From positions 1 to 19,124 of the forward strand of contig CAMATO010000012.1 in the NCBI GenBank assembly GCA_945861165.1: a DNA stretch of 19,124 bases. The letters are read 5' to 3'. This document shows, one piece after another, positions 8,415 to 15,167 of this stretch. Source of the DNA: Bifidobacterium breve. Its GTDB lineage: Bacteria; Actinomycetota; Actinomycetes; S36-B12; UBA5976. A program made the translations under genes and the position numbers. The notes beneath the pieces were generated by a model. The model was not told the origin of the DNA. It searched no databases and saw nothing but the letters and a program-made list of their open reading frames with translations. Position 1 is the first letter of the stretch; the number at the start of each line of letters is the position of its first letter.

Positions 8415-9166
8415 ATCTTTCCCAGAATTAGTAGTACTCCAGTTAAGAAAATAAACACGTAAACCATATTTCGAATCAAATCTATGGTCATTTTCTTCAC
8501 CAAATCAGTTGCTAGGGAAACTCCAAAAAGTGCTGAGGCAGTAGAAATTATTACTGGTAACCAGAAATTTTGGGTTGAGATAATTGAAGTAGTAAATAAT
8601 GTTGATCCATAAACACTTAATCTGGTGATATCAACTAGTACCGCTATACCAACACCTGTTGCGATGAAACTGGTCTTGTTCAATCCGCTTTTCAGTAAAA
8701 ATGCAGATCTGAATAATCCTTGATGGCCACTTAGTCCACCAAAAAATCCTGAGATGACCCCTCCCACGGGAGCCCACTTAAGGTCAATGGTTAGTTTCTT
8801 CACGAAGGGCAGCATTTCGAAGAAGGCAATAGAAATTATTAGAATTCCCAGCAGGATTTCTAAATTTCTTTCATTACTGGATAACTTATTTAAGAAAAGT
8901 GCTCCTCCAATGGAAGCCAATAAAGCTGGTACCCCAAACCTAATCAAAACCTTGATGTCTATTTTCTTAAAATAAATAGATAGTTTATAGAAATTATTCA
9001 AAAAATGTACTATCGCAGTGGAGGGCACTGCGATAGTAGCGGGGAGAAAGATCATGAAAACTGGAAGCAAAATCGTGCTTAACCCAAAACCGGTGAAGAG
9101 AGTTAGTCCACCTGCGACGAATGAAAGCAAGGCCAGAATTATGTATTCGGTGACCATGGAATCCAT
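8411..9166 (-). CDS. TauE/SafE (DUF81) family membrane permease
   Basis: This 251-residue integral membrane protein has about eight hydrophobic segments and Gly-rich motifs typical of the TauE/SafE family: GGLTLFTGFGLSTILLPVF near the N-terminus and GGVISGFFGGLSGHQGLFRSAFLL in the second half, the family's internal repeat. Family members are proposed to export sulfite, sulfoacetate or other small organic anions, but the substrate cannot be read from sequence. It lies 3 nt downstream of the HAD phosphatase gene on the same strand and is probably co-transcribed with it. Two closely spaced ATG codons (9166 and 9157) could start it; I use the first. Its stop overlaps that of the Cupin_5 gene tail to tail, with no terminator between them. 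Confidence 0.85.
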   Translation of the reverse strand: MDSMVTEYIILALLSFVAGGLTLFTGFGLSTILLPVFMIFLPATIAVPSTAIVHFLNNFYKLSIYFKKIDIKVLIRFGVPALLASIGGALFLNKLSSNERNLEILLGILIISIAFFEMLPFVKKLTIDLKWAPVGGVISGFFGGLSGHQGLFRSAFLLKSGLNKTSFIATGVGIAVLVDITRLSVYGSTLFTTSIISTQNFWLPVIISTASALFGVSLATDLVKKMTIDLIRNMVYVFIFLTGVLLILGKI

Positions 9167-9169
9167 AAT

Positions 9170-9853
9170 TTAAGCTGACTTAGCAACAGTTGCGCTGGTG
9201 GAGATTTCCTGCCAATCATTCTTTCTAGCAATTCTTAATAATTCTTTATTCGGATTGACCACAATTGGAGTTCCCACGGCACTTAAGAGAGGGAGATCAT
9301 TTAAAGAATCACTGTAGGCATAGGCATGGTCAAGGTTGATGCCCATTGAATCAGAAAGTTTTATCACTGCTTTTGATTTATTATTTCCGTGAAGCACTCC
9401 GCTAAGTAATTTTCCGGTATATATACCGTTCTCAATTTCAGAAATTGTGCCCAGTGCACCGGTCATGTTTAGTCGGGTGGCAATGCCACTGGCAATCTCA
9501 ATTGGGCTAGCAGTAACTATCCACGTTTGCTGTCCACGCTCTTGGTGCCATCTCAGGGAAGATAAAACCTCTGGGTACAGGGCCTCATTGAGGGAGTCAG
9601 CCAGGGAAGATTCACACAGTTGAATCAATTCGGCTTGTTGTCTACCGGCAACTAATTTGAGTGCTTTTTCTGTGATGATCTCCTGAATTCGCTTGTCTTC
9701 GGTTCTGGTGCGAATAAATCTTGCTTGAGCTGTGGCAAATTTGGCTAATTCTCGTTTAGTGAAAAACCCTTGTTTTACTAGGTGTTTGGCAAAATAAAAC
9801 ATTGATGACCCTTTAACCAGGGTGTTATCTAAATCAAAGAATGCAACGCTCAT
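9170..9853 (-). CDS. HAD-superfamily hydrolase, subfamily IB (SerB-like phosphatase)
   Basis: The 227-residue cytoplasmic protein has all four HAD motifs: FFDLDNTL with nucleophile D7 and acid D9; WIVTASP with T114/S116; a lysine in NNKSKAVIKL (K159 or K161); and YSDSLNDLPLL with D182 and D186 for Mg2+. The helical cap between motifs I and II (about 15-100) and the overall layout fit the HAD-IB group related to phosphoserine phosphatase. Many actinobacteria carry such paralogues with unproven substrates, so serB is not assigned. It is the first gene of a two-gene minus-strand unit with the TauE-like permease. Its promoter must lie in the 104-nt divergent region shared with the glycosyltransferase genes; a TAGTCT-like -10 (reverse complement of 9889-9894) is possible. 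Confidence 0.9.
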   Translation of the reverse strand: MSVAFFDLDNTLVKGSSMFYFAKHLVKQGFFTKRELAKFATAQARFIRTRTEDKRIQEIITEKALKLVAGRQQAELIQLCESSLADSLNEALYPEVLSSLRWHQERGQQTWIVTASPIEIASGIATRLNMTGALGTISEIENGIYTGKLLSGVLHGNNKSKAVIKLSDSMGINLDHAYAYSDSLNDLPLLSAVGTPIVVNPNKELLRIARKNDWQEISTSATVAKSA

Positions 9854-9903
9854 AGGTCAATCTTTTCAACTTGTTGGCAAAAGGGAATAGACTAACCCGC
9901 TTA

Positions 9904-9944
9904 AATCTTGATATTAAAGATTAGTTAATGAACACTTAACCTAA
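9904..9944. promoter_or_regulatory. Two adjacent inverted repeats in the divergent HAD/glycosyltransferase promoter region
   Basis: AATCTT (9904-9909) and AAGATT (9917-9922) form a 6-bp dyad around a 7-nt spacer. TTAGTTAA (9921-9928) and TTAACCTAA (9936-9944) form a second dyad, also with a 7-nt spacer and one extra C. Both lie in the 104-nt gap between divergently transcribed genes. They are candidate operator or promoter elements, but the region is AT-rich and short dyads arise by chance. Confidence 0.3.
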
Positions 9945-9957
9945 ATATCGACAAAAT

Positions 9958-11106
9958 TTGACCTCAGGACGACTTAATTATGGTGTGATAATTGGAATAG
10001 TGGCGGAGTCATTTTTGCCCAGAGTCAATGGGGTAACGAACTCTGTTCTACGTAGTGCCAAATATTTAAAATCTTTAGGCCACGAAGTAATCATAATTGC
10101 TGCAGGTCAAAATAAAGGTGAAGAACCACTAGACATTGAAGTCATTCGAATCTGTGGTGTCTCAGTTCCTTCCATTCATGAATATGACTTGGCTATCACC
10201 ACTAAACGCCGGTTGGAAAAAATCTTTAGAAGTAAACAATTCGATTTATTGCATATTGCTTCACCATTTGTTTTAGGTGAGATTGCCTTAAGAGCAGCCA
10301 AAGAGATCAATATTCCAACAGTGGCGGTTTACCAGACTGATGTAACAGGTTTTGCTAAATACTACGGTTATTCTTCGGTAAGTAAGTTCACTGATTTCTG
10401 GTTAGCTCACATTCACAATCTAGCTTCAGTTAACTTAGTTCCCTCAAAATGGGCAATGGAAAAACTTAATGATCTGAATGTAAGAAATTTACAAATCTGG
10501 GGTAGAGGGGTAGATACAGAAAGCTTTAATCCTAAACACCGAGATTTAAGTTTGCGGTTAAAATGGAATGAAAGAGCAGATATTTTTGTGGGCTACGTAG
10601 GGCGCTTAGCACCTGAAAAAAATATTGAAGATCTTAAATTTATTCCAGATTCCCCTCGTATTCAAGTTGTGGTTATTGGTGATGGACCAAGTAAATACAA
10701 ATTGCAAGAAGATATGCCTAATGCGATTTTCACCGGCAGATTAACGGGTGCACAACTAAGTCAGGCTTATGCCTCACTTGATGTGTTGATCGCACCAGGC
10801 CGAAATGAAACGTTCTGTCAGGTAGCACAAGAAGGATTAGCAGCAGGATTGTGTGTTTTGGCTCCTAATCAAGGTGCAACTCAAGAATTAATAGCCAACA
10901 AAGAAACTGGTTTCATTTATGAAAATGCTAATGATTTAGCTTTTAAGGACATTTTCAAAGAATTATTAAGTGATCCACAAATAATTCACAATATGTCATT
11001 AAAAGCTAGAGCATCTGTTGAAAAAAATACCTGGGATTATGTGTGCCAACAATTAGTCGAAAATTATCAAAAAGTGTTGGGTAGAAAATTGGCTGAGGTA
11101 GCATGA
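9958..11106 (+). CDS. GT4 glycosyltransferase, MgtA-like
   Basis: This is a retaining GT-B glycosyltransferase of family 4. The acceptor domain begins IIGIVAESFLPRVNGVTNSV, with the glycine/asparagine loop typical of GDP-mannose-dependent alpha-mannosyltransferases such as MgtA. The donor domain has GRGVDTESFNP, then GYVGRLAPEKN, and the EX7E motif ETFCQVAQE at residues 284-292. It probably adds a sugar to a lipid or glycan at the cytoplasmic membrane face; mannose is a reasonable inference, not shown. Start is uncertain: TTG 9958 gives 382 residues, while GTG 9985 places the first strand at the terminus as in homologues. Neither has a clear ribosome binding site. It overlaps the next glycosyltransferase by 4 nt (ATGA). 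Confidence 0.9.
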   Translation: MTSGRLNYGVIIGIVAESFLPRVNGVTNSVLRSAKYLKSLGHEVIIIAAGQNKGEEPLDIEVIRICGVSVPSIHEYDLAITTKRRLEKIFRSKQFDLLHIASPFVLGEIALRAAKEINIPTVAVYQTDVTGFAKYYGYSSVSKFTDFWLAHIHNLASVNLVPSKWAMEKLNDLNVRNLQIWGRGVDTESFNPKHRDLSLRLKWNERADIFVGYVGRLAPEKNIEDLKFIPDSPRIQVVVIGDGPSKYKLQEDMPNAIFTGRLTGAQLSQAYASLDVLIAPGRNETFCQVAQEGLAAGLCVLAPNQGATQELIANKETGFIYENANDLAFKDIFKELLSDPQIIHNMSLKARASVEKNTWDYVCQQLVENYQKVLGRKLAEVA

Positions 11107-12227
11107 TGACAAAAATTGCTCAGATTGCAAATTTTTATGGTCCTCGTTCTGGTGGTTTGAAAACTAGCATGATTGAACTAGCTAAACAGTACAATTTGCG
11201 AGATATTGAATGTTTACAAGTAATTCCAGGAATTGAATTTTCCAGATCTCGTACCAGTTACGCCGAAGTTGTAACTATTCCTAGTTGGAAAATTCCCTTA
11301 AGTGGTGGCTATCGAATAATTCTTAGAACAGGCAAAATCAAGGAAGTATTGTCAGAATTTTCACCAAACGTGGTGGAAATCAATGATCGTTTGACTTTGT
11401 TGGGTATCGCAACCTGGGCAAATCAACGCGGCATCAAATCAGTGTTATTCGCCCACGAAATTCTCACAAATGTGTTGAAGGCTTTCTTTCCGTTTATCCC
11501 AAATATAGATCTAATTGTGAAGAAACATAATGATAAAACTTTCAGAAAATTTGATCATGTTATCGCCACAACCAATTTTGCCGCTCAAGAATTTAGGAAC
11601 GTTGGGGCAAATAATTTGTCAGTGATTGCCCTAGGCGTTGACTCAGATATTTTCAATGAAAATAGATTCAGTTTGGATCTGAGAACTCATACCAGTTTTC
11701 CTAAGTTAGTTCTGTGCAGCAGGCTATCTAAGGAAAAAAATCCTGAAGTGGCTTTTGAGGTTGTCAAAGAATTAATTGCCCATGGTTTAAATCCACAACT
11801 TTATGTCATTGGTGCTGGACCACTTAAGAATAAACTGATGAATAAATATAAGAATTTACCAATCGAATTTGTGGGCTACCTAAAAAATCGCCAAGAAGTA
11901 GCCACTTATCTTGCTTCAGTGGATGCAGTGCTTGCCCCTGGACCAAACGAAACATTTTGTTTAGCAGCATTAGAAGCATTAGCTTGCGGAACTCCAGTTA
12001 TTGCTTCAGATAAAAGTGCGCTTAAAGAAATATTAGTTAATGGCGGTGGAGCATATGTGGATGATCAAATTGAAAATTGGGTTGAAGCAATTTGTGCAAT
12101 CACCACCAGAACTAACATCAGACAACTTGCTCTTGAAAACTCTCAGAATTATTCATGGAAGAAGACTGCAACAGCACTGCTCTCGCTATATCAAGTGATC
12201 CAACTAGAAAAGGAGTTAGTCGCATGA
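11103..12227 (+). CDS. GT4 glycosyltransferase (second of pair)
   Basis: A 374-residue GT-B family 4 enzyme. The N-terminal domain begins KIAQIANFYGPRSGGLKTSM with a Gly-rich loop. The C-terminal donor domain contains LGVDSDIFN, LVLCSRLSKEKNPEVAFEV and the EX7E motif ETFCLAALE (283-291), followed by CGTPVIASDKSALKEIL. It is clearly related to, but distinct from, the preceding protein, so the two may add successive sugars to the same acceptor. Donor and acceptor are unknown. Two adjacent ATG codons (11103 and 11106) both overlap the upstream stop, so it is translationally coupled. It overlaps the SGNH hydrolase start as ATGA. Actinobacteria often carry this glycosyltransferase pair with an SGNH gene. 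Confidence 0.88.
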   Translation: MMTKIAQIANFYGPRSGGLKTSMIELAKQYNLRDIECLQVIPGIEFSRSRTSYAEVVTIPSWKIPLSGGYRIILRTGKIKEVLSEFSPNVVEINDRLTLLGIATWANQRGIKSVLFAHEILTNVLKAFFPFIPNIDLIVKKHNDKTFRKFDHVIATTNFAAQEFRNVGANNLSVIALGVDSDIFNENRFSLDLRTHTSFPKLVLCSRLSKEKNPEVAFEVVKELIAHGLNPQLYVIGAGPLKNKLMNKYKNLPIEFVGYLKNRQEVATYLASVDAVLAPGPNETFCLAALEALACGTPVIASDKSALKEILVNGGGAYVDDQIENWVEAICAITTRTNIRQLALENSQNYSWKKTATALLSLYQVIQLEKELVA

Positions 12228-13204
12228 ACACAGCACAAAGTGAACTTGAACTAAATTCTGTTGGTCAAAGAATTTTGCAACTGAGATTGAAGCAAAACTT
12301 AAGAGTGGTGGCCTTGGGTGACAGCTCAGTTTATGGGATAGGCGATATTGGTGGAAAAGAATCTCAAGTTGGTTATGGTTGGACAGGACGTCTGGCCCAT
12401 GATTTACAAGCCACAAAGTATTTGAATCTGAGTAAAAATGGTGCCCGCGCAGCCGATGTTTTAATTGAACAATTACCAAGTGCTTTAGCGGTAAGAGCTG
12501 ATATAGCAGTGATTTGTGTGGGTGGAAATGATGCTTTAAGGAATAATTTTGATCCAGTCAAAGTTGCTCACAGCGTTTACAAAGTCATAAGCGAATTAGA
12601 AGCCAATGGCACAGTTGTGGTGCTGTTAGGAATTCATGATCCTTCTCGAATTGCACCTGCCCCTAAATCAATTAAATGTGTGCTGTTAGACCGGGCGTTA
12701 CAAGTAAATGTGGCCTTGAAATGGGCGGTATCTAAAACTAATGCGTTTCTCCTCGAGACTATTGATCGAGAAGAAATCTATGATAGAAAAAATTGGCATA
12801 TTGACCGCATGCACCCAGGTCCAAGAGGTCACCAAATATTAGCTGATTTGGTGAGAAGAGAACTATCTTTACCTAGAAGATCAAAAGAGAAATTACCAAC
12901 CGAATCGAATCAAGAAAGAAAAGCAAAAACAATGTGGCTGCTCACCAATGGGCTAAAGTGGTTTGCTCGTCGCAGCATAGATTTGTTGCCTGCGTTGATT
13001 TACTTATTGGTTAAAGACGCACTTCGTTTAGGATCAATTTCTTCAGGATATGCCATCAGATTAAAACTGTATTTGGAAATTATCCTGCTTAACCTTTTCG
13101 AAGACGGATTTAAAGCTTTAAGGCAAAGTACCGTTGAGACAGATGACGTTTTCAATATTTCATTTGCGTGGAGAAGTCCTACAAAACAAGAGATATTAAC
13201 TTAA
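12224..13204 (+). CDS. SGNH/GDSL-family hydrolase
   Basis: This 326-residue protein has the SGNH blocks: VVALGDSSVYG with nucleophile S34 (block I), an Asn in NLSKNGARAADV (block II), CVGGND at 98-103 (block III) and DRMHPGPRGH with D194/H197 (block V). This predicts a serine esterase or acyl hydrolase. There is no signal peptide, so it should be cytoplasmic. After the catalytic domain (to about 215) a charged linker leads to an amphipathic/hydrophobic helical region (about 237-300), perhaps for membrane or partner contact. I chose ATG 12224 over the upstream ATG 12155 because AAGGAG at 12210-12215 lies 8 nt before it and it overlaps the previous stop as ATGA. It likely deacylates or trims a product of the two glycosyltransferases (inference). 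Confidence 0.88.
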   Translation: MNTAQSELELNSVGQRILQLRLKQNLRVVALGDSSVYGIGDIGGKESQVGYGWTGRLAHDLQATKYLNLSKNGARAADVLIEQLPSALAVRADIAVICVGGNDALRNNFDPVKVAHSVYKVISELEANGTVVVLLGIHDPSRIAPAPKSIKCVLLDRALQVNVALKWAVSKTNAFLLETIDREEIYDRKNWHIDRMHPGPRGHQILADLVRRELSLPRRSKEKLPTESNQERKAKTMWLLTNGLKWFARRSIDLLPALIYLLVKDALRLGSISSGYAIRLKLYLEIILLNLFEDGFKALRQSTVETDDVFNISFAWRSPTKQEILT

Positions 13205-13263
13205 AATAATTCTTTACAATCGCACAAAAACGAGTAATTTCCCTATCGCCAGTGTTAGTTTCG

Positions 13264-13333
13264 GTCACAATCTAACGGGAATGCTGTTACTAAAATTAAC
13301 AATCCTGTAACAGTAATTAACCACCCCTGAAAC
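13264..13333 (+). promoter_or_regulatory. Phased half-site array resembling a GlnR operator upstream of amtB
   Basis: Pentamers ending in AC repeat in phase: GTCAC 13264-13268, GTTAC 13286-13290, TTAAC 13296-13300, GTAAC 13307-13311, TTAAC 13317-13321 and GAAAC 13329-13333. The core is a 21-nt direct repeat (GTTAC-n5-TTAAC-n6-GTAAC-n5-TTAAC). GlnR of actinobacteria binds alternating gTnAC and GaAAC sites with about 11-bp periodicity ahead of amtB; this array is similar but with TTAAC in the second position and slightly shorter spacing. Binding by GlnR is inference; no glnR gene is in the window. Confidence 0.5.
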
Positions 13334-13348
13334 TTGAGTAGGGCAATC

Positions 13349-13354
13349 TAGGAT
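13349..13354 (+). promoter_or_regulatory. Candidate -10 element of the amtB-glnB promoter
   Basis: TAGGAT fits the actinobacterial TANNNT -10 pattern. No good -35 lies 17 nt upstream, as expected for an activator-dependent promoter, and the main half-site array would lie about 40-75 nt before the implied start site. The leader would be about 68 nt. AAAAGGA at 13408-13414 is a ribosome binding site candidate, although 14 nt from the ATG. Confidence 0.35.
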
Positions 13355-13428
13355 TCATCCCTAGTCGCAATGGCGCGCATGGGTTTAAAAATCAACCAAA
13401 TTTTTTTAAAAGGATGTGAACTAGATTT

Positions 13429-14745
13429 ATGCCTGAAATCAGTGCGGGAGATACCGCCTGGGTCTTAGTCTGTACGGCGCTTGTTTTAGTTATGACAGCA
13501 CCAGCACTTGCCTTGTTCTACGGTGGAATGGTTCGTGCTAAATCGACATTGAACATGATGATGATGTCATTTGGTGCGTTATTTGTGGTGGGCATCATCT
13601 GGGTGATCTTTGGATACTCAGTTGCCTTTGGTCCAGCATTAGATGCTGGAAGTTTCATTGGAGATCCAACAGCATTTCTGGGACTCAAAGGACTGCTTAA
13701 CTCTTCAGCACTTGCCGTAAATGGTGCATATTATCCGATTCCAGCTTCAGCATTTGTAGCGTTTCAAGCAATGTTTGCTGTGATCACAGTGGCATTAATT
13801 TCTGGTGCCATTGCAGATCGGGCCCAGTTTGGAACATGGTTAGTGTTTTCTGCAATTTGGGTAACAATTGTTTATCTTCCAGTTGCTAGAGCTGTGTTTT
13901 ATTTTGGCGATGCAGAAGCAAATGGTGGTGGATTTATTGCCACCAAAATTAAAGCTCTTGATTTTGCAGGCGGAACTGCGGTACACATCAATGCCGGTGC
14001 AGCAGGTTTAGCACTTGCACTTGTACTAGGTAAACGAATTGGTTTTGGAAAAATGTTACTTCGTCCATCTAACTTGCCTTTAGTAATGATTGGTGCAGGT
14101 TTACTTTGGTTCGGGTGGTTTGGATTCAACGCCGGTTCAGCACTTGGGGCAAATGGGTTAGCTGCAGTTGCATTTATAAACACATTTAGCGCAACTTGTG
14201 CTGCTGTTGCAGGATGGTTATTGATTGAAAGATTTAGATACGGTCATGCCACATCACTTGGTGCTGCTTCTGGAATTGTTGCAGGACTAGTTGCAATCAC
14301 TCCAGCATGTGCCTATGTCGACACTTGGGGAGCACTAGCAATAGGTGTTATCTCCGGTGGTGTTTCAGCGCTTGTTGTTGACTTGAAACACAAATTTGGT
14401 TACGACGATTCACTAGATGTGGTGGGAGTTCACCTAGTTTGTGGAATTATCGGTACCATTCTCATTGGTGTTTTTGCAACAACTTCAGTTAACGAATTTG
14501 GCGCAAATGGTCTTTTATATGGCGGTGGAACAACCCAACTAGTCAGACAAATTCAAGCCGCAGCAATTGTGATGGTCTTTTCATTTGTTGTGACCTATAT
14601 TCTGGGAACTATTTTGGATAAAACAATTGGGTTCAGAGTCACTAACGATCAAGAGTTAGAAGGAGTTGACCTTGCTTTGCAAGCAGAGTCTGCCTATGAC
14701 TTAGTTGGAAGCTCAAAAGGTTCTAGCAAAGGAAGAAATGCATGA
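13429..14745 (+). CDS. amtB: Ammonium transporter AmtB
   Basis: AmtB is the trimeric inner-membrane channel that takes up ammonium when nitrogen is scarce. The 438-residue product has about eleven hydrophobic segments with the N-terminus outside by family topology. Conserved elements include FYGGMVRAKSTLNMMMMS, the D178 motif DFAGGTAVHINAG with first pore histidine H186, WFGWFGFNAGS, and second pore histidine H335 in VVGVHLVCGIIG. The Phe-rich external gate region (AFQAMF, about 111-116) is present. The cytoplasmic C-terminus (DQELEGVDLALQAESAYDL) matches the PII-contacting tail. It overlaps glnB as ATGA, the usual amtB-PII coupling, and sits behind a GlnR-like array, so nitrogen control is likely. 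Confidence 0.97.
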   Translation: MPEISAGDTAWVLVCTALVLVMTAPALALFYGGMVRAKSTLNMMMMSFGALFVVGIIWVIFGYSVAFGPALDAGSFIGDPTAFLGLKGLLNSSALAVNGAYYPIPASAFVAFQAMFAVITVALISGAIADRAQFGTWLVFSAIWVTIVYLPVARAVFYFGDAEANGGGFIATKIKALDFAGGTAVHINAGAAGLALALVLGKRIGFGKMLLRPSNLPLVMIGAGLLWFGWFGFNAGSALGANGLAAVAFINTFSATCAAVAGWLLIERFRYGHATSLGAASGIVAGLVAITPACAYVDTWGALAIGVISGGVSALVVDLKHKFGYDDSLDVVGVHLVCGIIGTILIGVFATTSVNEFGANGLLYGGGTTQLVRQIQAAAIVMVFSFVVTYILGTILDKTIGFRVTNDQELEGVDLALQAESAYDLVGSSKGSSKGRNA

Positions 14746-15080
14746 AACTAGTCACCGCAATTATCAAACCTTTTAAGGTGGAAGATGTAAAGGATGCTCT
14801 TCAGAAACAAGGCGTTAATGGCATGACTGTCTCTGACGTATCTGGTTATGGGCGACAAGGCGGACACGTCGAGGTTTATCGAGGTGCCGAATACACAGTT
14901 GAGCTTGTGCCAAAGGTAAGAATTGAAGCACTAATTAATGACTCCGAAGTTAAAAAAGTCGTTGATGCAATTCTCATCGCTGCTAAAACTGGAAAAATTG
15001 GCGACGGAAAAATATGGGTGACACCTGTTGAAGAAGTTGTTAGAGTTCGCACAGGAGACCGAGGATCTGACGCAATTTAG
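14742..15080 (+). CDS. glnB: Nitrogen regulatory protein PII (GlnB/GlnK)
   Basis: PII proteins are trimeric sensors of ATP/ADP and 2-oxoglutarate that block AmtB and signal nitrogen status. The 112-residue product is full length. The T-loop (about 37-55) reads RQGGHVEVYRGAEYTVE and keeps Y51, the residue uridylylated in proteobacteria and adenylylated in actinobacterial GlnK. The nucleotide-binding B-loop TGKIGDGKI (83-91) and C-loop R101/R103 are intact. Coupling to amtB suggests a GlnK-type role; GlnB and GlnK cannot be separated on sequence alone. The actinobacterial partner glnD, usually next in the operon, is absent: a hairpin and ffh follow instead. Confidence 0.96.
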   Translation: MKLVTAIIKPFKVEDVKDALQKQGVNGMTVSDVSGYGRQGGHVEVYRGAEYTVELVPKVRIEALINDSEVKKVVDAILIAAKTGKIGDGKIWVTPVEEVVRVRTGDRGSDAI

Positions 15081-15095
15081 CTAGTGCGTTGTTAG

Positions 15096-15136
15096 ATGAA
15101 ATCAGCGCCACAATAAGTACGTGGCGCTGATTTCAT
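15096..15136 (+). terminator. Perfect 16-bp hairpin after amtB-glnB (likely terminator)
   Basis: ATGAAATCAGCGCCAC (15096-15111) is followed by a 9-nt loop and its exact reverse complement GTGGCGCTGATTTCAT (15121-15136). It begins 15 nt after the glnB stop. Only TT follows directly, so it lacks a U-tract, which is common for actinobacterial terminators. The stem is the strongest inverted repeat I saw in the window. Its right arm covers the expected -35 area of the ffh promoter. Confidence 0.75.
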
Positions 15137-15154
15137 TTGAATCAAGTACTTGGC

Positions 15155-15160
15155 TACGCT
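15155..15160 (+). promoter_or_regulatory. Candidate -10 of a leaderless ffh promoter
   Basis: TACGCT (TANNNT pattern) is followed by 7 nt and then ATG 15168, the spacing expected if transcription starts at or one base from the start codon. No Shine-Dalgarno sequence precedes ffh, which supports leaderless translation. Confidence 0.45.
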
Positions 15161-15167
15161 TGCAATC

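Noticed and set aside
12155..12223. Earlier ATG for the SGNH hydrolase
   Set aside because: It would extend 23 residues back into the glycosyltransferase in another frame, while ATG 12224 has AAGGAG at the right distance and an ATGA overlap.
13348..13364. Short dyad CTAGG / CCTAG downstream of the amtB half-site array
   Set aside because: Only five base pairs with a 7-nt spacer in a promoter region; it overlaps the candidate -10 and is not distinguishable from chance.
15150..15167. TTG 15150 as the ffh start
   Set aside because: Adds six residues absent from homologues and overlaps the candidate -10; ATG 15168 gives the canonical MFQQLSDRL start.
15081..15167. Possible SRP RNA gene near ffh
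   Set aside because: The gap holds only the terminator-like hairpin and lacks the GNAR/GGAA tetraloop helix 8 of SRP RNA; it is too short.
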